A DNA stretch of 64,000 bases from NCBI GenBank assembly GCA_958510875.1, contig OY294070.1, positions 117,222,703-117,286,702 of the forward strand. Reading direction: 5' to 3'. Positions 11,880-24,709 of the stretch are shown here, piece by piece. A program made the translations under genes and the position numbers. Numbering within the stretch: the first letter of the stretch is position 1; each line of letters opens with the position of its first letter. This DNA is from Endomychus coccineus (taxonomy: Eukaryota; Arthropoda; Insecta; Coleoptera; Endomychidae). The notes below the pieces were generated by a model. The model did no database searches and had not been told where the DNA came from. It saw only the letters and a program-made list of their open reading frames with translations.

Positions 11880-12985
11880 GTGTGAACTCTTTCACAGTTT
11901 ATTAAATCTGGTTGAATCAAATTGTATTATGGGATCTCTGGTTCACATAATTATGGGACATATTGTGTAAGTGCTCAATATAATTTTCTTTGCTCCTTAA
12001 ATTTATTAAAGCCATTTGTTTTACTAAAATAATTGTGTACTATTATGGCAAATGTAAAATTCTTCGTCAAATTGTTGTATCCAGATATTTAATCAACAGG
12101 AAATATAACTGATTCTGCTGATTAAATATTGTCATACTGACACATATTATGTGACATGTATAGGTACTTTGAACTCTTACAATAATATAACTTATAAACA
12201 ACTTATAAACAACTATATACAGTTTTGTTATTTAGTAGCCTAAAAGAACTGTATAAGATGTTTGCTGAAGATTTCAAGATTATTTAATTTTTGAGTTAAA
12301 GCTTTCCATTACTACTTACATTTGAAATCCTAAACATAACTAAGGTTCCTGATAATTTTTGTCAACTAGTATTGTTTCGCTAGTCATTGAGATTTCCTCA
12401 ACTGTCAGAGCCCATGGTTTCCTAGAACATTTTTGGGAAAAAAACAATTCTGAGACTCAATTTCATTTCAATTTAATTTGATACAGAAGTTGGAAGTGTT
12501 CTAATGATATTTTCCAAAGGAAATAAATAAAATGAAAAAGTTGTTGAGATATTTTCAAAAAAACAAGAAAAACAACTTCAATTGTAAAACAAAGTGGAAT
12601 TCTTTTTTTTGGATTTTCTACGATAAACTTCGGAATACCCATTTATAAAATAAATTGATTTATCATCAATTGTTAATATTATCCTTTCTATATAGTTTCC
12701 TAATTAGAACAAAACGAAATTTGCAAAATTAATACACGAGAAATGTTAGAGAACTCAAAATCGATTTCTACTTTTACTTCAATTATTATGGACATTTTTT
12801 TACAATCCTTTCTATATAATAAAGCTGCATTTACATTCGGATGAGAATTTCTTATAAATAGGAGATTAAGAACATAATTTTATAAAAGGGCAATTTATAT
12901 CCTCCCTATCAATAAAATACCCTTACTCATTTTAAAATTGTTTTATGCATCAACATAAAATAAAATCGTTTTCATGTTTAACATA
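11880..12985. other. No gene recognised
   Basis: AT-rich spacer between a Penelope end and the satellite array; no exon, RNA gene or repeat that I can support. Confidence 0.5.
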
Positions 12986-14225
12986 TATTCAAATCAGGAA
13001 TTCATAATTGAATTTTAAATGGATAAGTATGGTCTTAACCAGTAAATTCATGATAATTCAATTTATCTTAAAAATTCCTAAATTTACATCTAACCACTTA
13101 AAATTTATTCAAATCAGGAATTCATAATTAAATTTTAAATGGATAAGTATGGTCATAACCAGTAAATTCATGATAATTCAATTTATTTAAAAAATCCATA
13201 AATTTAAACCACTTAAAATTTATTCAAATTAGGAATTCATAATTAAATTTTAAATGGATAAGTATGGTCATAACCAGTAAATTCATGATAATTCAATGTA
13301 TTTAAAAAATCCATAAATTTAAACCACTTAAAATTTATTCAAATTAGGAATTCATAATTAAATTTTAAATGGATAAGTATGGTCATAACCAGTAAATTCA
13401 TGATAATTCAATGTATTTAAAAAATCCATAAATTTAAACCACTTAAAATTTATTCAAATTAGGAATTCATAATTAAATTTTAAATGGATAAGTATGGTCA
13501 TAACCAGTAAATTCATGATAATTCAATTTATTTAAAAAATCCATAAATTTACATCTAACCACTTAAAATTTATTCAAATCAGGAATTAATAATTAAATTT
13601 TAAATGGATAAGTATGGTCTTAACCAGTAAATTCATGATAATTCAATTTATTTAAAAAATCCAAGAAATTACATCTAACCACTTAAAATTTATTCAAATC
13701 AGGAATTAATAATTAAATTTTAAATGGATAAGTATGGTCTTAACCAGTAAATTCATGATAATTCAATTTATTAAAAAAATTCCTAAATTTACATCTAACC
13801 ACTTAAAATTTATTCAAATCAGGAATTCATAATTAAATTTTAAATGGATAAGTATGGCCATAACCAGTAAATTCATGATAATTAAATTTATTTAAAAAAT
13901 CCATAAATTTACTTCTAACCACTTAAAATTTATCCAAATTAGGAATTCATAATTAAATTTTAAATGGATAAAAGTATGGTCTTAACCAGTAAATTCATGA
14001 TGATTCAATTTATTTAAAAAATCCATAAATTTACTTCTAACCACTTAAAATTTATTCAAATTAGGAGTTCATAATTAAATTTTAAATGGATAGAAGTATG
14101 GTCTTAACCAGTAAATTCATGATGATTCAATTTATTTAAAAAATCCTTAAATTTACATCTAACCACTTAAGATTTATTTAAATTAGGAATTCATAATTTA
14201 ATTTTATATGGATAAGTATGATCTT
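12986..14225. repeat. Satellite-like tandem array, about 10 copies of a 115-122 bp unit
   Basis: The phrase GGATAAGTATGGTC (or a close variant) recurs at 13021, 13141, 13256, 13371, 13486, 13606, 13726, 13846, 13966, 14088 and 14210, giving unit lengths of 120, 115, 115, 115, 120, 120, 120, 120, 122 and 122 bp. The 115-bp units lack a 5-bp piece beside CTAACCACTT, and the 122-bp units have AA or GA-type additions after GGATA. Each unit is very AT-rich and contains two related half-motifs (AATTCATAATTAAATTTT and AATTCATGATAATTCAATTT), so it may derive from an older dimer. It ends about 790 bp downstream of the thickveins stop codon. Confidence 0.95.
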
Positions 14226-14760
14226 ATTCATTCATCTGGAATAATAATGACATTAACCCTTACATTAAATCGCGTTATAGAGTAACTAACGAGTAATTAT
14301 ATTCCTTTGTTAACGATTTTCGTTTGAAATAATGTATATTTGAGATCTGGTTATCTTCTCATTCTCCACATCAAATTGAATTACAAACAAGAACAGTTCA
14401 TTTGTATGAAGAACACATCGAAATGTTATCACCTTTTGTATATAAATTGTGTTATCTATGTAAAATTTTATTATTAAAGATATCGGTTCTAATTTAAAAT
14501 TAGAATTCTAATCGAGGTTCAGGAAGCTGTTGGTATTTAGATAAACTCATCTATAATTCCAAACTGCTTCTCGTAAATTAAAATGAAACATAATTCCACA
14601 CATTTGCTATTTTAATAAATAGTTAATGCATCAAATCATACCTGATTTGCAACACTATTTGCTATGGACAAGGTGATTTTAAGCTAACGGTCATATATTG
14701 CGTGCAAAATTGAGTAATAAAGCAGAAGTGACGAGTTATAACATAATTCTATTAAATCCA
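14226..14760. other. No gene recognised
   Basis: AT-rich DNA between the satellite and the thickveins 3' UTR. Nothing supported. Confidence 0.5.
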
Positions 14761-14772
14761 GAACGAGGTAAT

Positions 14773-14793
14773 TTTATTACCATCTCTTTTATT
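14773..14793 (-). terminator. Candidate poly(A) signals for thickveins
   Basis: Two AATAAA hexamers on the minus strand (14778-14773 and 14793-14788) lie 220-240 bp downstream of the thickveins stop. In AT-rich DNA such hexamers arise by chance, so the assignment is tentative. Confidence 0.35.
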
Positions 14794-15010
14794 ATCATTG
14801 TTGGCGGAACCATAGTCTCTGACATGTAAAAATAATTGAGCGAACTTTAATGAATATTAAATTACAAAAAAAATATTCATTACCTATTTAGTTGTGCTTC
14901 ATATTTGGACAATCATATAATTCTTCCATTTGTACTAATAACATATCATATTTACATAATATACAGTTCTAGAAAAAAGAGTATCTAGAAAATAAAGTAT
15001 ACTATAAACA

Positions 15011-16306
15011 CTAAACAATCTTTATACTTGTGTCCGTATCTAATTTACAAAGCGTCTTTTTCACTCTTAAAGCCGTCAGCCTTACAGCAGGAACGGAATG
15101 CCAGCATTCCTGCATTATCTTTGATAATGTCAACAATACATCCTCCGAATCCCATCGAAGTGGAATCTGCGGTCGGACATTTTTCACACAAACAACCTGT
15201 AACATATCATCGAAATCAGGATCACTAGGTACACAGTCGTAATATGGCACTGCGTAATCATCGGCTGCTGTTATCTTATCACCAGTTATACACCTCCTCG
15301 ACATCTCCCACAACACCAAACCGAACGCATAAATATCGGCCATCTTATGTGACTCAAAATTGTTCAGTTTGATCGTTCGGTCCAGTATTTCCGGAGCCAT
15401 ATACCGTCTCGTACCACTTCGTACATTTGGCGGTACGTCGATCTCGTTGGTGTCACTCAAGTATTTCACGGCTAGGCCGAAATCTGCTATGCAACATTCT
15501 CCGTTTCTCTTCACCAAGATATTCTTACTCTTGATATCACGATGTGCGATAGCGGGTTTACCTTTGGTACCATATATCTCAGTGTGTAGATGAGTCAAAC
15601 CACTCGCTATGCTTGTGGCCATCAATAATAAGGAATTCGGATCGAGTACGTGATTTTGCAAATAATCATACAAAGATCCCCTATCATGATAATCCGTGAT
15701 CAAAAGCATCTGCGTCCACGATCCTGTCCCTTTAATATCTGCCGCTATAAATCCAAGAATGTTTTCGTGCCTCATCAAAACGGTTTGGTATATTTCAGTT
15801 TCTCTGAACCAACTCTGCTCTTCCGTCGTGAAAAACACTTTAACAGCTACTTGTTCTCCCCTCCAATTCGCCAACCATACTTCACCATATCTTCCTTTGC
15901 CAACCGACCTTATCATTTGTATTTGTTTCGCGATAGTTCTTTGTACTAAAATTGGTAGCCCTGACCCGGAACCGCTCGTTTGTTCGATGAGATTAACTAA
16001 AGGTCCCTGTACTTCCATATTTGGATACTTTTCGGGATAGTTTTTGATATACAGAGGATGTTTCCGCGTATCCTTCCTGTTGTATTTCTTATATATTATG
16101 GCAATGACGAGTAGGAATATTGTTATGCACACTGTGATCGATGTTAGTAGGACCGTGTATGGCAGATTGTCGAACTGGTTGTAGTTGGGAGATTCCGTTG
16201 TTGGTCTTTGGGGATAGGCTGGTCTCAGATCTCGATTGCACTCGTTCTGGTCGTCACAACATAGTATGGCCTTGTGGTCGCGATGAGGAACCAGCCCTCC
16301 TTTGCA
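15011..16306 (-). CDS. tkv: BMP type I receptor thickveins, last coding exon (membrane segment, GS box, kinase)
   Basis: This 431-codon exon encodes the end of the ligand-binding domain, the membrane segment and the whole cytoplasmic kinase of a BMP (Dpp) type I receptor. The exon starts at the acceptor TTTACAG|TGC and ends at a TAG stop. Within it are four extracellular cysteines ([10 protein letters not shown]), a membrane helix at residues 48-72, the GS box TSGSGSGLP at 110-118 that type II receptors phosphorylate, GKGRYGEVW, the ATP-binding lysine in VAVK (156), HRD (255-257), DFG (275-277) and APE (304-306). The L45 loop [11 protein letters not shown] (189-199) is of the BMP class that selects Mad/Smad1-type effectors. 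The C-terminus IKIV matches fly Thickveins. Punt or Wit are the expected type II partners. No stop or frameshift. Saxophone and Baboon are less likely because of the L45 loop and the tail. Confidence 0.96.
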   Translation of the reverse strand, partial: CKGGLVPHRDHKAILCCDDQNECNRDLRPAYPQRPTTESPNYNQFDNLPYTVLLTSITVCITIFLLVIAIIYKKYNRKDTRKHPLYIKNYPEKYPNMEVQGPLVNLIEQTSGSGSGLPILVQRTIAKQIQMIRSVGKGRYGEVWLANWRGEQVAVKVFFTTEEQSWFRETEIYQTVLMRHENILGFIAADIKGTGSWTQMLLITDYHDRGSLYDYLQNHVLDPNSLLLMATSIASGLTHLHTEIYGTKGKPAIAHRDIKSKNILVKRNGECCIADFGLAVKYLSDTNEIDVPPNVRSGTRRYMAPEILDRTIKLNNFESHKMADIYAFGLVLWEMSRRCITGDKITAADDYAVPYYDCVPSDPDFDDMLQVVCVKNVRPQIPLRWDSEDVLLTLSKIMQECWHSVPAVRLTALRVKKTLCKLDTDTSIKIV

Positions 16307-18911
16307 CTGTAAACAAATAATTTCATTAATAAATTGTACTTGGTCAGAATTTGATATTCGACGCAAATTTATTGTTTCTAAGATCATCGAAGGAATACCA
16401 TTTCGTGTATAAGAGAATAATGGGGAATCAGAAGTAGATATACATGGGAAATGCTCCGTCGATTCATACTCTTGGGAACATAACAAGTATTGAATTTTGC
16501 CTACAAAGGCCTTCCATGATCAAATTTCATTTTACGATAAACAGTGAAATGGCTCCAAAGGTACTGATGAAAAAAAGCGAGAAGGAATTCTAGGTATGAC
16601 GTAGAGTGAGGTATAGGCAATGATGTTATCGGATCGATTAACTTTTTTCAAAGATGTGAATTATTCTTTCAGTGGGACATCTATTTTTTGGTAGATGGCG
16701 TTTGGATCACTTGGTGCTCTAGCATTTCCAAGTGGGGTTTTTAATGCTTGGGGAGATGGTCGAATAATGACATCGTCCTAATACTCGTTCCACTGACAAG
16801 CTGACGAAAGAGTGAAACACCTGTCTGGAACTGTTAGACGTGTTGTTGTCACGTAGAGAAACCTTAACTCTGGCTAACACGAAAATGTGTTTGTTATTCA
16901 TCCAATTCATTGTTCCGATATCGCCAGCTGGCAGCTGTATGTCCAACACTATCCCCGTCGTTTGTTTGAACCCGTGAGATGTTTGAATTAATACATTGCA
17001 TTGTGACTGATTCTTTCAGTGGGACATCCATTTTCTGGTAGATGGCGTTTGGAACACTTTTGCTCTAGCACGAAACTTTTTTCGTTATTTATTCAAGGCC
17101 TTATCAAAGAAAGTACGTGTACTTCTAAATGGTTCTACGCCTCGCTGTCTTACGATAATTTAGGTAAAGCAACTGAGGTCAAAACTATTCTCTCTCTACA
17201 TAATTATCTCCGATAGTTGAATAGTTAAAATGAAAACGTTTCTATAATAAAATATCCCAACTATTATGTTCAAACATGGTTCCAAATCAGTTATAATCTT
17301 TATCAAATTGCTGGAAAATTTCTACAAAAGTAAATCTGAATGACTACTTTTCTATAATATTATTGAACAATTGTATTTGTATTTAGCCCTCTATGTGAAA
17401 TTCCAAAAATCCATATCTTATTTCAAAAGTAACTGAAGAAATTTGATGATAAGAACAATCAACAATTCAATGTCTGCTAAATTAAATTGAGATTGAACAA
17501 GTCCATGCTACAATTTAATCAAAATACTGAAATATGAATGCTTCTTTCTTTTTTATCCATTGAGGAATCCATAATGCGAGAATACTCAGAAAGCTGTAAC
17601 AGTGAGAATTCCGCCCTTAATTTTTTCAAAAGAAATGGAACCGTCATTTCTTGGGAGATATACGAATGAAAATGAAAAGTTTAACAATTTTCCTTATATG
17701 GTTCAGATTATTGACAATTACGTGGCCAATATACTTACACATTTGGAAGATCTAAATATTATTGTAAGATTTTCGATCAATTCAATTTTGTATAAGTCTC
17801 ATTGCATTTACTCTTACCATTCCATGCCACATTCGGGAAATCGCTATTTGGTTGACAATAATTCTAATCACATTATTTTCAGGTAGAAGTTCTAGAATTT
17901 TCAATTTTCCACGAATCATCATTGTTTATACGATTCATCTGCTAACTGATAAGATAACTACTGAGGGTACAATACAAACCTCAGATATAATTTAACCTTT
18001 TTCTACTGCAATGTAATTCAAGTAATAATTATTTCTAACGAGTGAATCTCCAATATTTATAAGAAATTCACATAATATATTCGTTAGTCAAATCATGATT
18101 GATGCAAAAAAATGTTCAATATACTGGTTGAATGAAATTTTGTGTGTTCCAGTATGAGTTAAAGGTTCAATGCGCTATTCCATCAAGTCAGAGAATTTCA
18201 CAACAAGAATATACTCATTTTCAATGGTGTTCTTCTATACCAACATGATTGATTGTAACATTGGTTCCTCGAACAAAATAATTTATCTCCAGCATCCTCA
18301 CAGAATTTAAACAAAAAATTGTCATACTGTTTCTAAATATTTTGTTTCCAACCCTCAATCTCTTGAGGCGAATGTTGAAATCGAAATCCATTTTCGGATC
18401 CAAATTATATTTGGTTCCAGAGAAAAACTTTATACGGGAAATTCAAAAACTTTGTATGAATATAATTTGTTGACAAACATTCATCTCAAATGTAATTTAA
18501 TAACAATAAAAGCTAACATTTCGAAATTTCAATTGTTATAATAAATAATAATGAGGCCTAAACATTATCAAATCGAGTCTTTGTTATTTGTTATGTCGAT
18601 CAACAATAATTGGATAAATTATTTACACCTGAAAACAACATCGTACTTGAAACGTAATTGAGCTGTATATAATGAGACATTACATTGAACGTGCGTGGTC
18701 TTCTCATAATATTCCTATCATTAGTTTAAGTACTATTGTAAACAATAAATTAGTGATGGCGTTAGAATTATTGTTAACTTCCACAATGACAATGTTATGA
18801 AAGATGCTGAAGGTGAAATTCTTTCTTTATTGAATTACCAATTTACTGAAAAATTAGTTTGTTTTGTATTTACTCGTATTATTGAATAGGATATGTCCTA
18901 ATTTGGAATTG

Positions 18912-19790
18912 GGTTTAAATGCAATGATGTTTCAAAATGTTCTCGATTTTTTCAGTGATTTTTCCAAAATAAGTTAAACTAACAAATCTCTTCTCTTCTT
19001 GAATTTTAATTTTTGGGTATAAACTTGAGTCAATCTTGTTTTGTTGTTTACCGCTGATTAATTTAGTTATTATTTTCTTTAAATTGTACCGGGATATCAA
19101 AAATTATCTTGGTCAAGGGTGGTTGTGGAATCTAAAACGTGTGTCTTACTTTACGTTTGAAATAATTATGTCACTGTCACACTGACATCATCAATAACCT
19201 ACAAATTCCATACCTATTTATTTCAGTTGTAAAACAATAATGAACTACAAATTAAAAATTATCTTGGTCAAGGGTGGTTGTGGAATGTAAAACGTGTGTC
19301 TTATTTTAAATGTTTGAATACGTTTTGTTGTGTCAGAATCTGTCAAATTATTGTGCTGAAATTTTCGAATCCAGTTTTTGAATCATGCCTCTTACCACAC
19401 AGCATGAGGATGCGCGTCAACTTGTGCATCGAACAAAATGGGGGACATTTCCAAAAATTACTGTAATTTAGTTTTCCTTGTTACTAAAACCGTTATTTCA
19501 TAATTTGTAGTTCATTATTGTTTTACAACTGAAATAAAAAGGTATGAAATTTGTAGGTTATTGATGATGTCAGTGTGACAGTGACATAATTATTTCAAAC
19601 GTAAAGTAAGACACACGTTTTAGATTCCACAACCACCCTTGACCAAGATAATTTTTGATATCCCGGTATTTACTTCCTGCTGAAAAGTTGATTCTGACAA
19701 TGGCATTAAAAAAATCCCACGTATTAATGAAACGCAGCCATTTTATGTGACCTAAACTAATCGGATGAGATGAAAAAATGATCCGCAAAT
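18912..19790 (-). pseudogene. Penelope-like element relic, split by a MITE
   Basis: On the minus strand the stretch 19088-18912 reads NLKKIITKLISGKQQNKID and then KRFVSLTYFGKITEKIENIL. This matches the pre-endonuclease segment seen at 33230-33300 in another copy (FISLTYFGTVSEHIANIL). The sequence on the other side of the MITE (19669-19790) reads INTWDFFNAIVRINFSAGSKY and continues in frame into NLKK when the MITE and one TA are removed. It has no GIY-YIG domain here. Confidence 0.7.
19089..19666. mobile_element. MITE with about 165-bp terminal inverted repeats and TA target duplication
   Basis: The left arm (19089-19250) and the right arm (about 19502-19666) are near-identical inverted copies: CCGGGATATCAAAAATTATC and its complement at the ends, then AAGGGTGGTTGTGGAATC and AGTTCATTATTGTTTTAC further in. 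TA lies on both sides (19087-19088 and 19667-19668). A shorter, diverged direct copy of the left arm lies inside at about 19256-19320. Non-coding, 578 bp. TA duplication suggests Tc1/mariner mobilisation. Confidence 0.88.
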
Positions 19791-20658
19791 TTTTTCGGAA
19801 AATATGGAAAGAAATTTTATTATTGTGTTAAATGAAATACTTGATCGACTTGTTTATTTTAGTTTCTAGTGTAAACTTTATTTTTGGGTGGATATAATTC
19901 AGAAACAAGAGAAAGTTGTCTAATTGTCTATTTGTCCTTTTAAAACATGTTAAAACATCATCTACATATCGATATTGACTTTATTCAAGGTGACATGAAA
20001 CCAGTAGTCACATGGGGACGAGCAAAATAGGTCTTTCAGGCTGCAGTACTTCGGACCACCTCAAAGATAAGCAATACTAATAATAATACTCCTTCAATTC
20101 AAGAGTTTCAGAGTTAACTATGTATTTATTCATTCAGATAGAAGAAACACAAAATGTTGAACTCGAAAATATGTTAGGGATCTCGCAGAACTATATACTT
20201 TTTGAAAGGTTTTTCTAAAATTATATTTATTTAACGTCGACTCATTTCTGCTATTGTGGCTCAACACCGACGCTGGGGGGCAAGCTCACCCAAACCTAGA
20301 AATTTTGCCGATTTCTAATTATTACCTTATCAAATTAAGGGATTTTTGACGTGTGTTTATGAATATTAACGCCTTTTGCTGGATATATTTACAATATGTA
20401 TTGAAAATATCTGGGTTGAAGGATTCCTTTGTAAACAGTAACCATCATGTATTACAATGAATTTAAGAACGATGTTAAAAAGTATAGCTCAAAGTACGGG
20501 TTCCTCAAGAAAATACCGGGTTCCCTGATCACGCCCCTTTCTACAGACTTGCTCTTCAGCTGTATTTGGTTAATTTTTGAATTTTACTTTTACGATGAAT
20601 TACGAATAGTTAGAACAGGATTAATTCCTTAGGTTTTGGTTGAAAGTGATTTACTAAC

Positions 20659-20834
20659 CTGCATTAACCCCCGTTCGTCGTCGGGGAAACAGCCGTATGA
20701 CGTCACATCGTACTCCTCTCCATCATCACTAACAAACGCCTCGACCACTGCGAAACATTTACCACCAGGTCTGATATCGCAGGTCCCATTCAATACATCA
20801 TTAGGACAGTGGCGTTCACAGTAACATCTTCTTA
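20659..20834 (-). CDS. tkv: thickveins ligand-binding-domain exon
   Basis: A 176-bp exon encodes 58 codons of the extracellular activin-receptor-type domain. It begins after a polypyrimidine tract and CAG at 20835 with two bases of a split codon (phase 1), then RRCYCERHC, NGTC, GGKCFAVVE and YGCFPDDERGLMQ. It ends at CAG|GTTAGT. Six cysteines here plus four at the start of the next exon make the ten expected for a type I BMP receptor ectodomain, and the reading phase (0) fits the kinase exon exactly. The exon(s) with the start codon and signal peptide should lie further upstream on the minus strand, beyond 20834; I could not identify them. Confidence 0.94.
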
Positions 20835-21302
20835 CTGAAAAAAAAATCATCATTTAACGCGTTTTAGATTTTTTCCAATATTCGGCATGTAATCATAACA
20901 GTTATACAAGAGGAATTCACCCAATTAAAAAACAAGCATGAATTATAATCCATTATTAAAAAATCAAAGCAAATTTATTGAATCGTTAGCGAAACTTAAA
21001 ACTAAAAGGGTTGTGAGATACCTTGTTCCTTGAATGCAGCGAATATGAATATTGAAATTCTTTGTAATTTTTACTGATGAGTGATTACAACGTCTCGAAA
21101 CCGCTAAATTTCATGCATGCGGTTTAAATATCACATATAAACTCAGAAATCTGAATATGTCGTCAAATTTATACATACACTGAAACAGTTCACAACAGTA
21201 GTAGGAAGAAGACAACTATTATAGAATTGGTCTTACTTCTATGTACATGAGAATCATAATAATAATGCTATAAAATATGAGAGCATTGTTTGATTTTTAT
21301 TT
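20835..21302. other. thickveins upstream intron sequence; nothing recognised
   Basis: Begins with the polypyrimidine tract of the ectodomain exon and is otherwise AT-rich. No exon identified. Confidence 0.5.
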
Positions 21303-22720
21303 CAGCCGACTCCCGATTAAGACAAGGTGAGAGCGGAGACCTCATTATATGTGGCCAGACGCTTCTTCAGGAAAAAATGGGGGCTACGACCGAACATGCT
21401 CTACTTGTTGTACAACATGGTGGTTAAACCCGCAATAACATAGGCCTCTTTGGTATGGTGGCCTAAAATACAACAAAGAAGGACCATGACAAGGCTGACC
21501 AAGGTCCAGAGACTTGCATGTCTTGGGATCACAGGAACCATGAAATCTACGCCCACTGCAGCAATGGAGACACTACTGGGATTGCCTCTCCTTCAATTGG
21601 TAATCCAAAGAGAGGCCAGTATTGGTGCTTTTAGAATACAAAATATACTGAAGAATGTTCACATTGGGCCAGGACACATGAGTATCGTAAAAATCGTGAC
21701 CAGGGACGTGTTAGGCATGAGAACAGATCACATTCCAAAGCGATACTCTTTTAACAACACATTCAGGGTATCAATACTAGAAAGGACTAAATGGGAACAT
21801 ACAAACCTGGGCGACATTCTACAGGGAAAGATCTGGTATACGGACGGTTCTAAGACTGAAAAAGGTGGAGGTGCAGGAGTATATTCAAGAAACCCAAAGA
21901 CTGGCATGAGCTATTCATTGGGTAAACACACCTCTGTCTTCCAAGCAGAGATGTATGCAAACCTCCAATGAGTGAACGAAAACAATCGGAGAGCCATCGA
22001 CGATGAGCAGATCCACATATTGACAGACAGTCAGGCTGCACTTAAGGCAATGAGAAGTCAGGAAGTGACAACCCGTCTGGTATGGACATGCAAAGAAGAA
22101 CTTGAAATACTGGCAGACCGAAACCGCGTTCAGCTGATTTGGGTGCCGGGACATCAGGGAACGACAGGCAATGAAAAAGTCGACGAACTTGCAAAAAGAG
22201 GGTCGGAGAACTCTCCAGATCCAGAACAGACCACGGGGGTACCAGAACGTACAGCACGAAGGTCTGTAGAAGACTGGATCATGGAAAACCACAAAGAATA
22301 ATGTAAGAAAAGAATGACATACATATATATACACTAAATAGGGAAAAAATAAAAGTCGTAACAGGGTTCATGACTGGCCATATGCCAGTAAAAGGGCACC
22401 TAAACAAAATGGGACTGTACCATGGCGACCTGACATGCAGACTTTGCGATAAGGATACAGAAACAGTGACACACATACTGTGTAAATGCGAGGCACTGAA
22501 TCGCAAAAGACAGTCAGTTTTAAGAAAGCCTAACGGCGAACTAGAACTATACAGTTCTCACCCTGTAAAGGACTTGTACAAACTCGCACAAGGTACAAAA
22601 ATACTTGAGTGGATACCGTAAAGAAACGAAACATAGGCGAGATACAATGGGCCAGCAGGCATAAGTGTCACCGGAGGCAATAGCCAGACAAGCCTACAAA
22701 GGGGGTGAAGTTTTTAGTGA
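21303..22720 (+). pseudogene. Non-LTR retrotransposon (RNase H-bearing LINE), 3' part of ORF2
   Basis: The plus strand encodes the C-terminal part of a LINE ORF2. An RNase H domain begins at about 21835 with YTDGSK, then FQAEMYA, TDSQAALKAMRS and WVPGHQGTTGNEKVDELAKRG. These hold the expected acidic residues D, E, D and D. A zinc finger of the form C-x2-C-x8-H-x4-C (CRLCDKDTETVTHILCKC) follows at about 22436-22490. An in-frame TGA (21969-21971), another stop at 22300 and an apparent deletion show it is dead. RNase H places it with the I/R1/LOA-type LINEs rather than plain Jockey or RTE. It is less AT-rich than its surroundings, typical of a LINE coding segment. It may lie inside a thickveins 5' intron. 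Confidence 0.88.
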
Positions 22721-24541
22721 GTATGCCTGGAATGGTGACTCTCACAGTAGACCTTGAGACTCAAAGGCCCATAACCTTCCCATAAAGGGTTTTCTTCACC
22801 TCCGAAACAAACAAAAAGAAAGAATAGTGAGATGATCTTGAAACTGTACAATTTTAAAGGACAATACATGGTTCATCTCCGAGCTTGTTTTGTCAAACGA
22901 AATCTCTTCCTCTTCCGGATCCAAGAAAGTGTACCAATTTTGACGACCATCGTTAGAAAAGTTTAAACGCTTTCCAGACTTCACACACAAACACAGTCAC
23001 GTGATGATATGCCAATCCTGATCAAATTCTGTTCGATGTCAACTTTAACGGTCAAGGTAATTCGTTTTTCCTTTCGTTAATTTCAAGCAGCAAGTATAGA
23101 CGTGTATAATACAGCGTCAGAATTAATTGAGTCCGCAACGAATGGATAAGCTGAATATACTAGTCATCCGTTTTAATCTAGAAACCTGTATGTAAGGATT
23201 ATCATCAGCTGAATTTCTATGTAAGTTTAGATATCAAGAACAATTCTATCCGTAATACATTAGTCGTATTCAACTTTATTATGTTTTCATGAGGAAATGC
23301 CTGCTTTACCACTTAGCTATTAATCCGTGAATCGTTTAAAATAGGTTGTACAGCTTAACAAAACGAACCAGAACAAATAAATGACTATCAGCTGCTAGAC
23401 GCTTACTTCATAATTTACGAATGACAGTCGAGCATAGCCTACCTAATTGTTTAGAAATGTTTCGTGCGACTCCCACGATCTATTAGCACGATGTCGAAAT
23501 AGAGGTGACTTTTTTAGAAAGCATATACCTATTATATTCATAACATAGTATCAACAGATACGGATATACCGCTGTTAATTTCTAATAACTGAATTAGCAT
23601 AATGTGATAATGAAAATAAGTTTGTAATGAATTGATGCTAAATGTCTATTACAAAAAATTAATACGAATTTGACCTTAGAACTCTTTGCATTTTTTACAA
23701 ATAGCCCCAAGTTAATTTATCATGTAATTAACGAAAATAATTATAACGGGAGGAACAACAAATCAATTGAAAAACTTATCGTATTAATCATATTTTACTT
23801 CAAATTATTTGTTCTCGACGGGATAATAATACTTGAAATAGCCGAAAAATAATATAAAACTATAAATATGGACAAAATCGCGATTCCTAATTTCGAGATT
23901 GTCAAACCAAAGCATAATGAGATTAGTTAATAAACTCTAATGGCCAAGAGAAATAACATTGATTAATCAATCTTTCTTTATATTATTTTATTCTCTCAAA
24001 TATTAATAACACTGAACTAGCAAGATGAAGCTTATAACGAAGATTCTACTTTTGGAGTTAATTAAATCTTTTTGTACAAACAGTTTATGGCTTTTAGAGC
24101 ATATTTTATGAAACTGTTATGCTGTTTCAAAAATAACAGCACCATGGAAATAACATAATTTCTACTGTTTCTCCCAGATCATCCTCATAGCGTTTAATAT
24201 TAAAAATTTAACAAAAGTTACCTCATAAATGAGATTTTACATTTGTATTGCATTCACCAGTATAAACAGCTTCTGTGGGTCTTTTCTTTTTGAGAGACCA
24301 TATTTTATTATTAATTTTTGATAGTACTAACTGGGCATGAGTGACGTCTTAACAGATATTCTACTCTCTGGAATGAATGAATTAAATTCCGTTGAAAAAC
24401 TCTCTGAAGGAGCTGCACCATTCTCCCATCAAAAGTTGCAAATCTTGGTTAATATACTCGTATAACAAATAATATGTTCATGTTACGTTGAATATCAGTG
24501 GATATGGTGGATACGAATAAATGTAAGAAATATTTGTAAAA
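22721..24541. other. No gene recognised
   Basis: AT-rich apart from 22796-22990, where a minus-strand open frame of 64 codons (KRLNFSNDGRQNWYTFLDPEEEE) is less AT-biased. It could be LINE 3' sequence or an unidentified exon. The rest holds nothing I can support. Confidence 0.4.
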
Positions 24542-24709
24542 GTGATACGTGTTTGCATCAAATTCAACTTTCGATCCACAAGGGAACGATATATTGCTAC
24601 CATCGATAGCCAAATGCCTGAAATTGTCTATCGTCAGCGCTCAATTAGGCCCATTCTACTCTTGATCTCAATACCCAAAAAGTCTATGGGGCCAGATGGA
24701 ATTCCACCT

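Larger units (their letters stand above)
16307..20658 (-). other. thickveins intron (4352 bp, phase 0)
   Basis: The intron is bounded by the donor CAG|GTTAGT (GT at 20658-20657) and the acceptor TTTACAG (AG at 16308-16307). It contains a diverged direct repeat TTCTTTCAGTGGGACATC (about 16668 and 17012, each followed by TGGTAGATGGCGTTTGGA), a Penelope relic split by a MITE (18912-19790), and otherwise AT-rich DNA. Open frames such as 17602-17886 and 18221-18403 have no recognisable domain. Confidence 0.85.

Noticed and set aside
12986..14225. Origin or centromere core
   Set aside because: Only ten units, beside genes; nothing in the sequence supports a chromosomal function.
15028..16040. Several plus-strand frames over the thickveins kinase exon
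   Set aside because: Antisense shadows; no domain, and the minus strand is a complete kinase.
22796..22990. Minus-strand 64-codon frame as the missing first thickveins exon
   Set aside because: It is on the right strand and side, but has no signal peptide, no cysteine pattern, and no clear donor joining it in phase to the exon at 20834.
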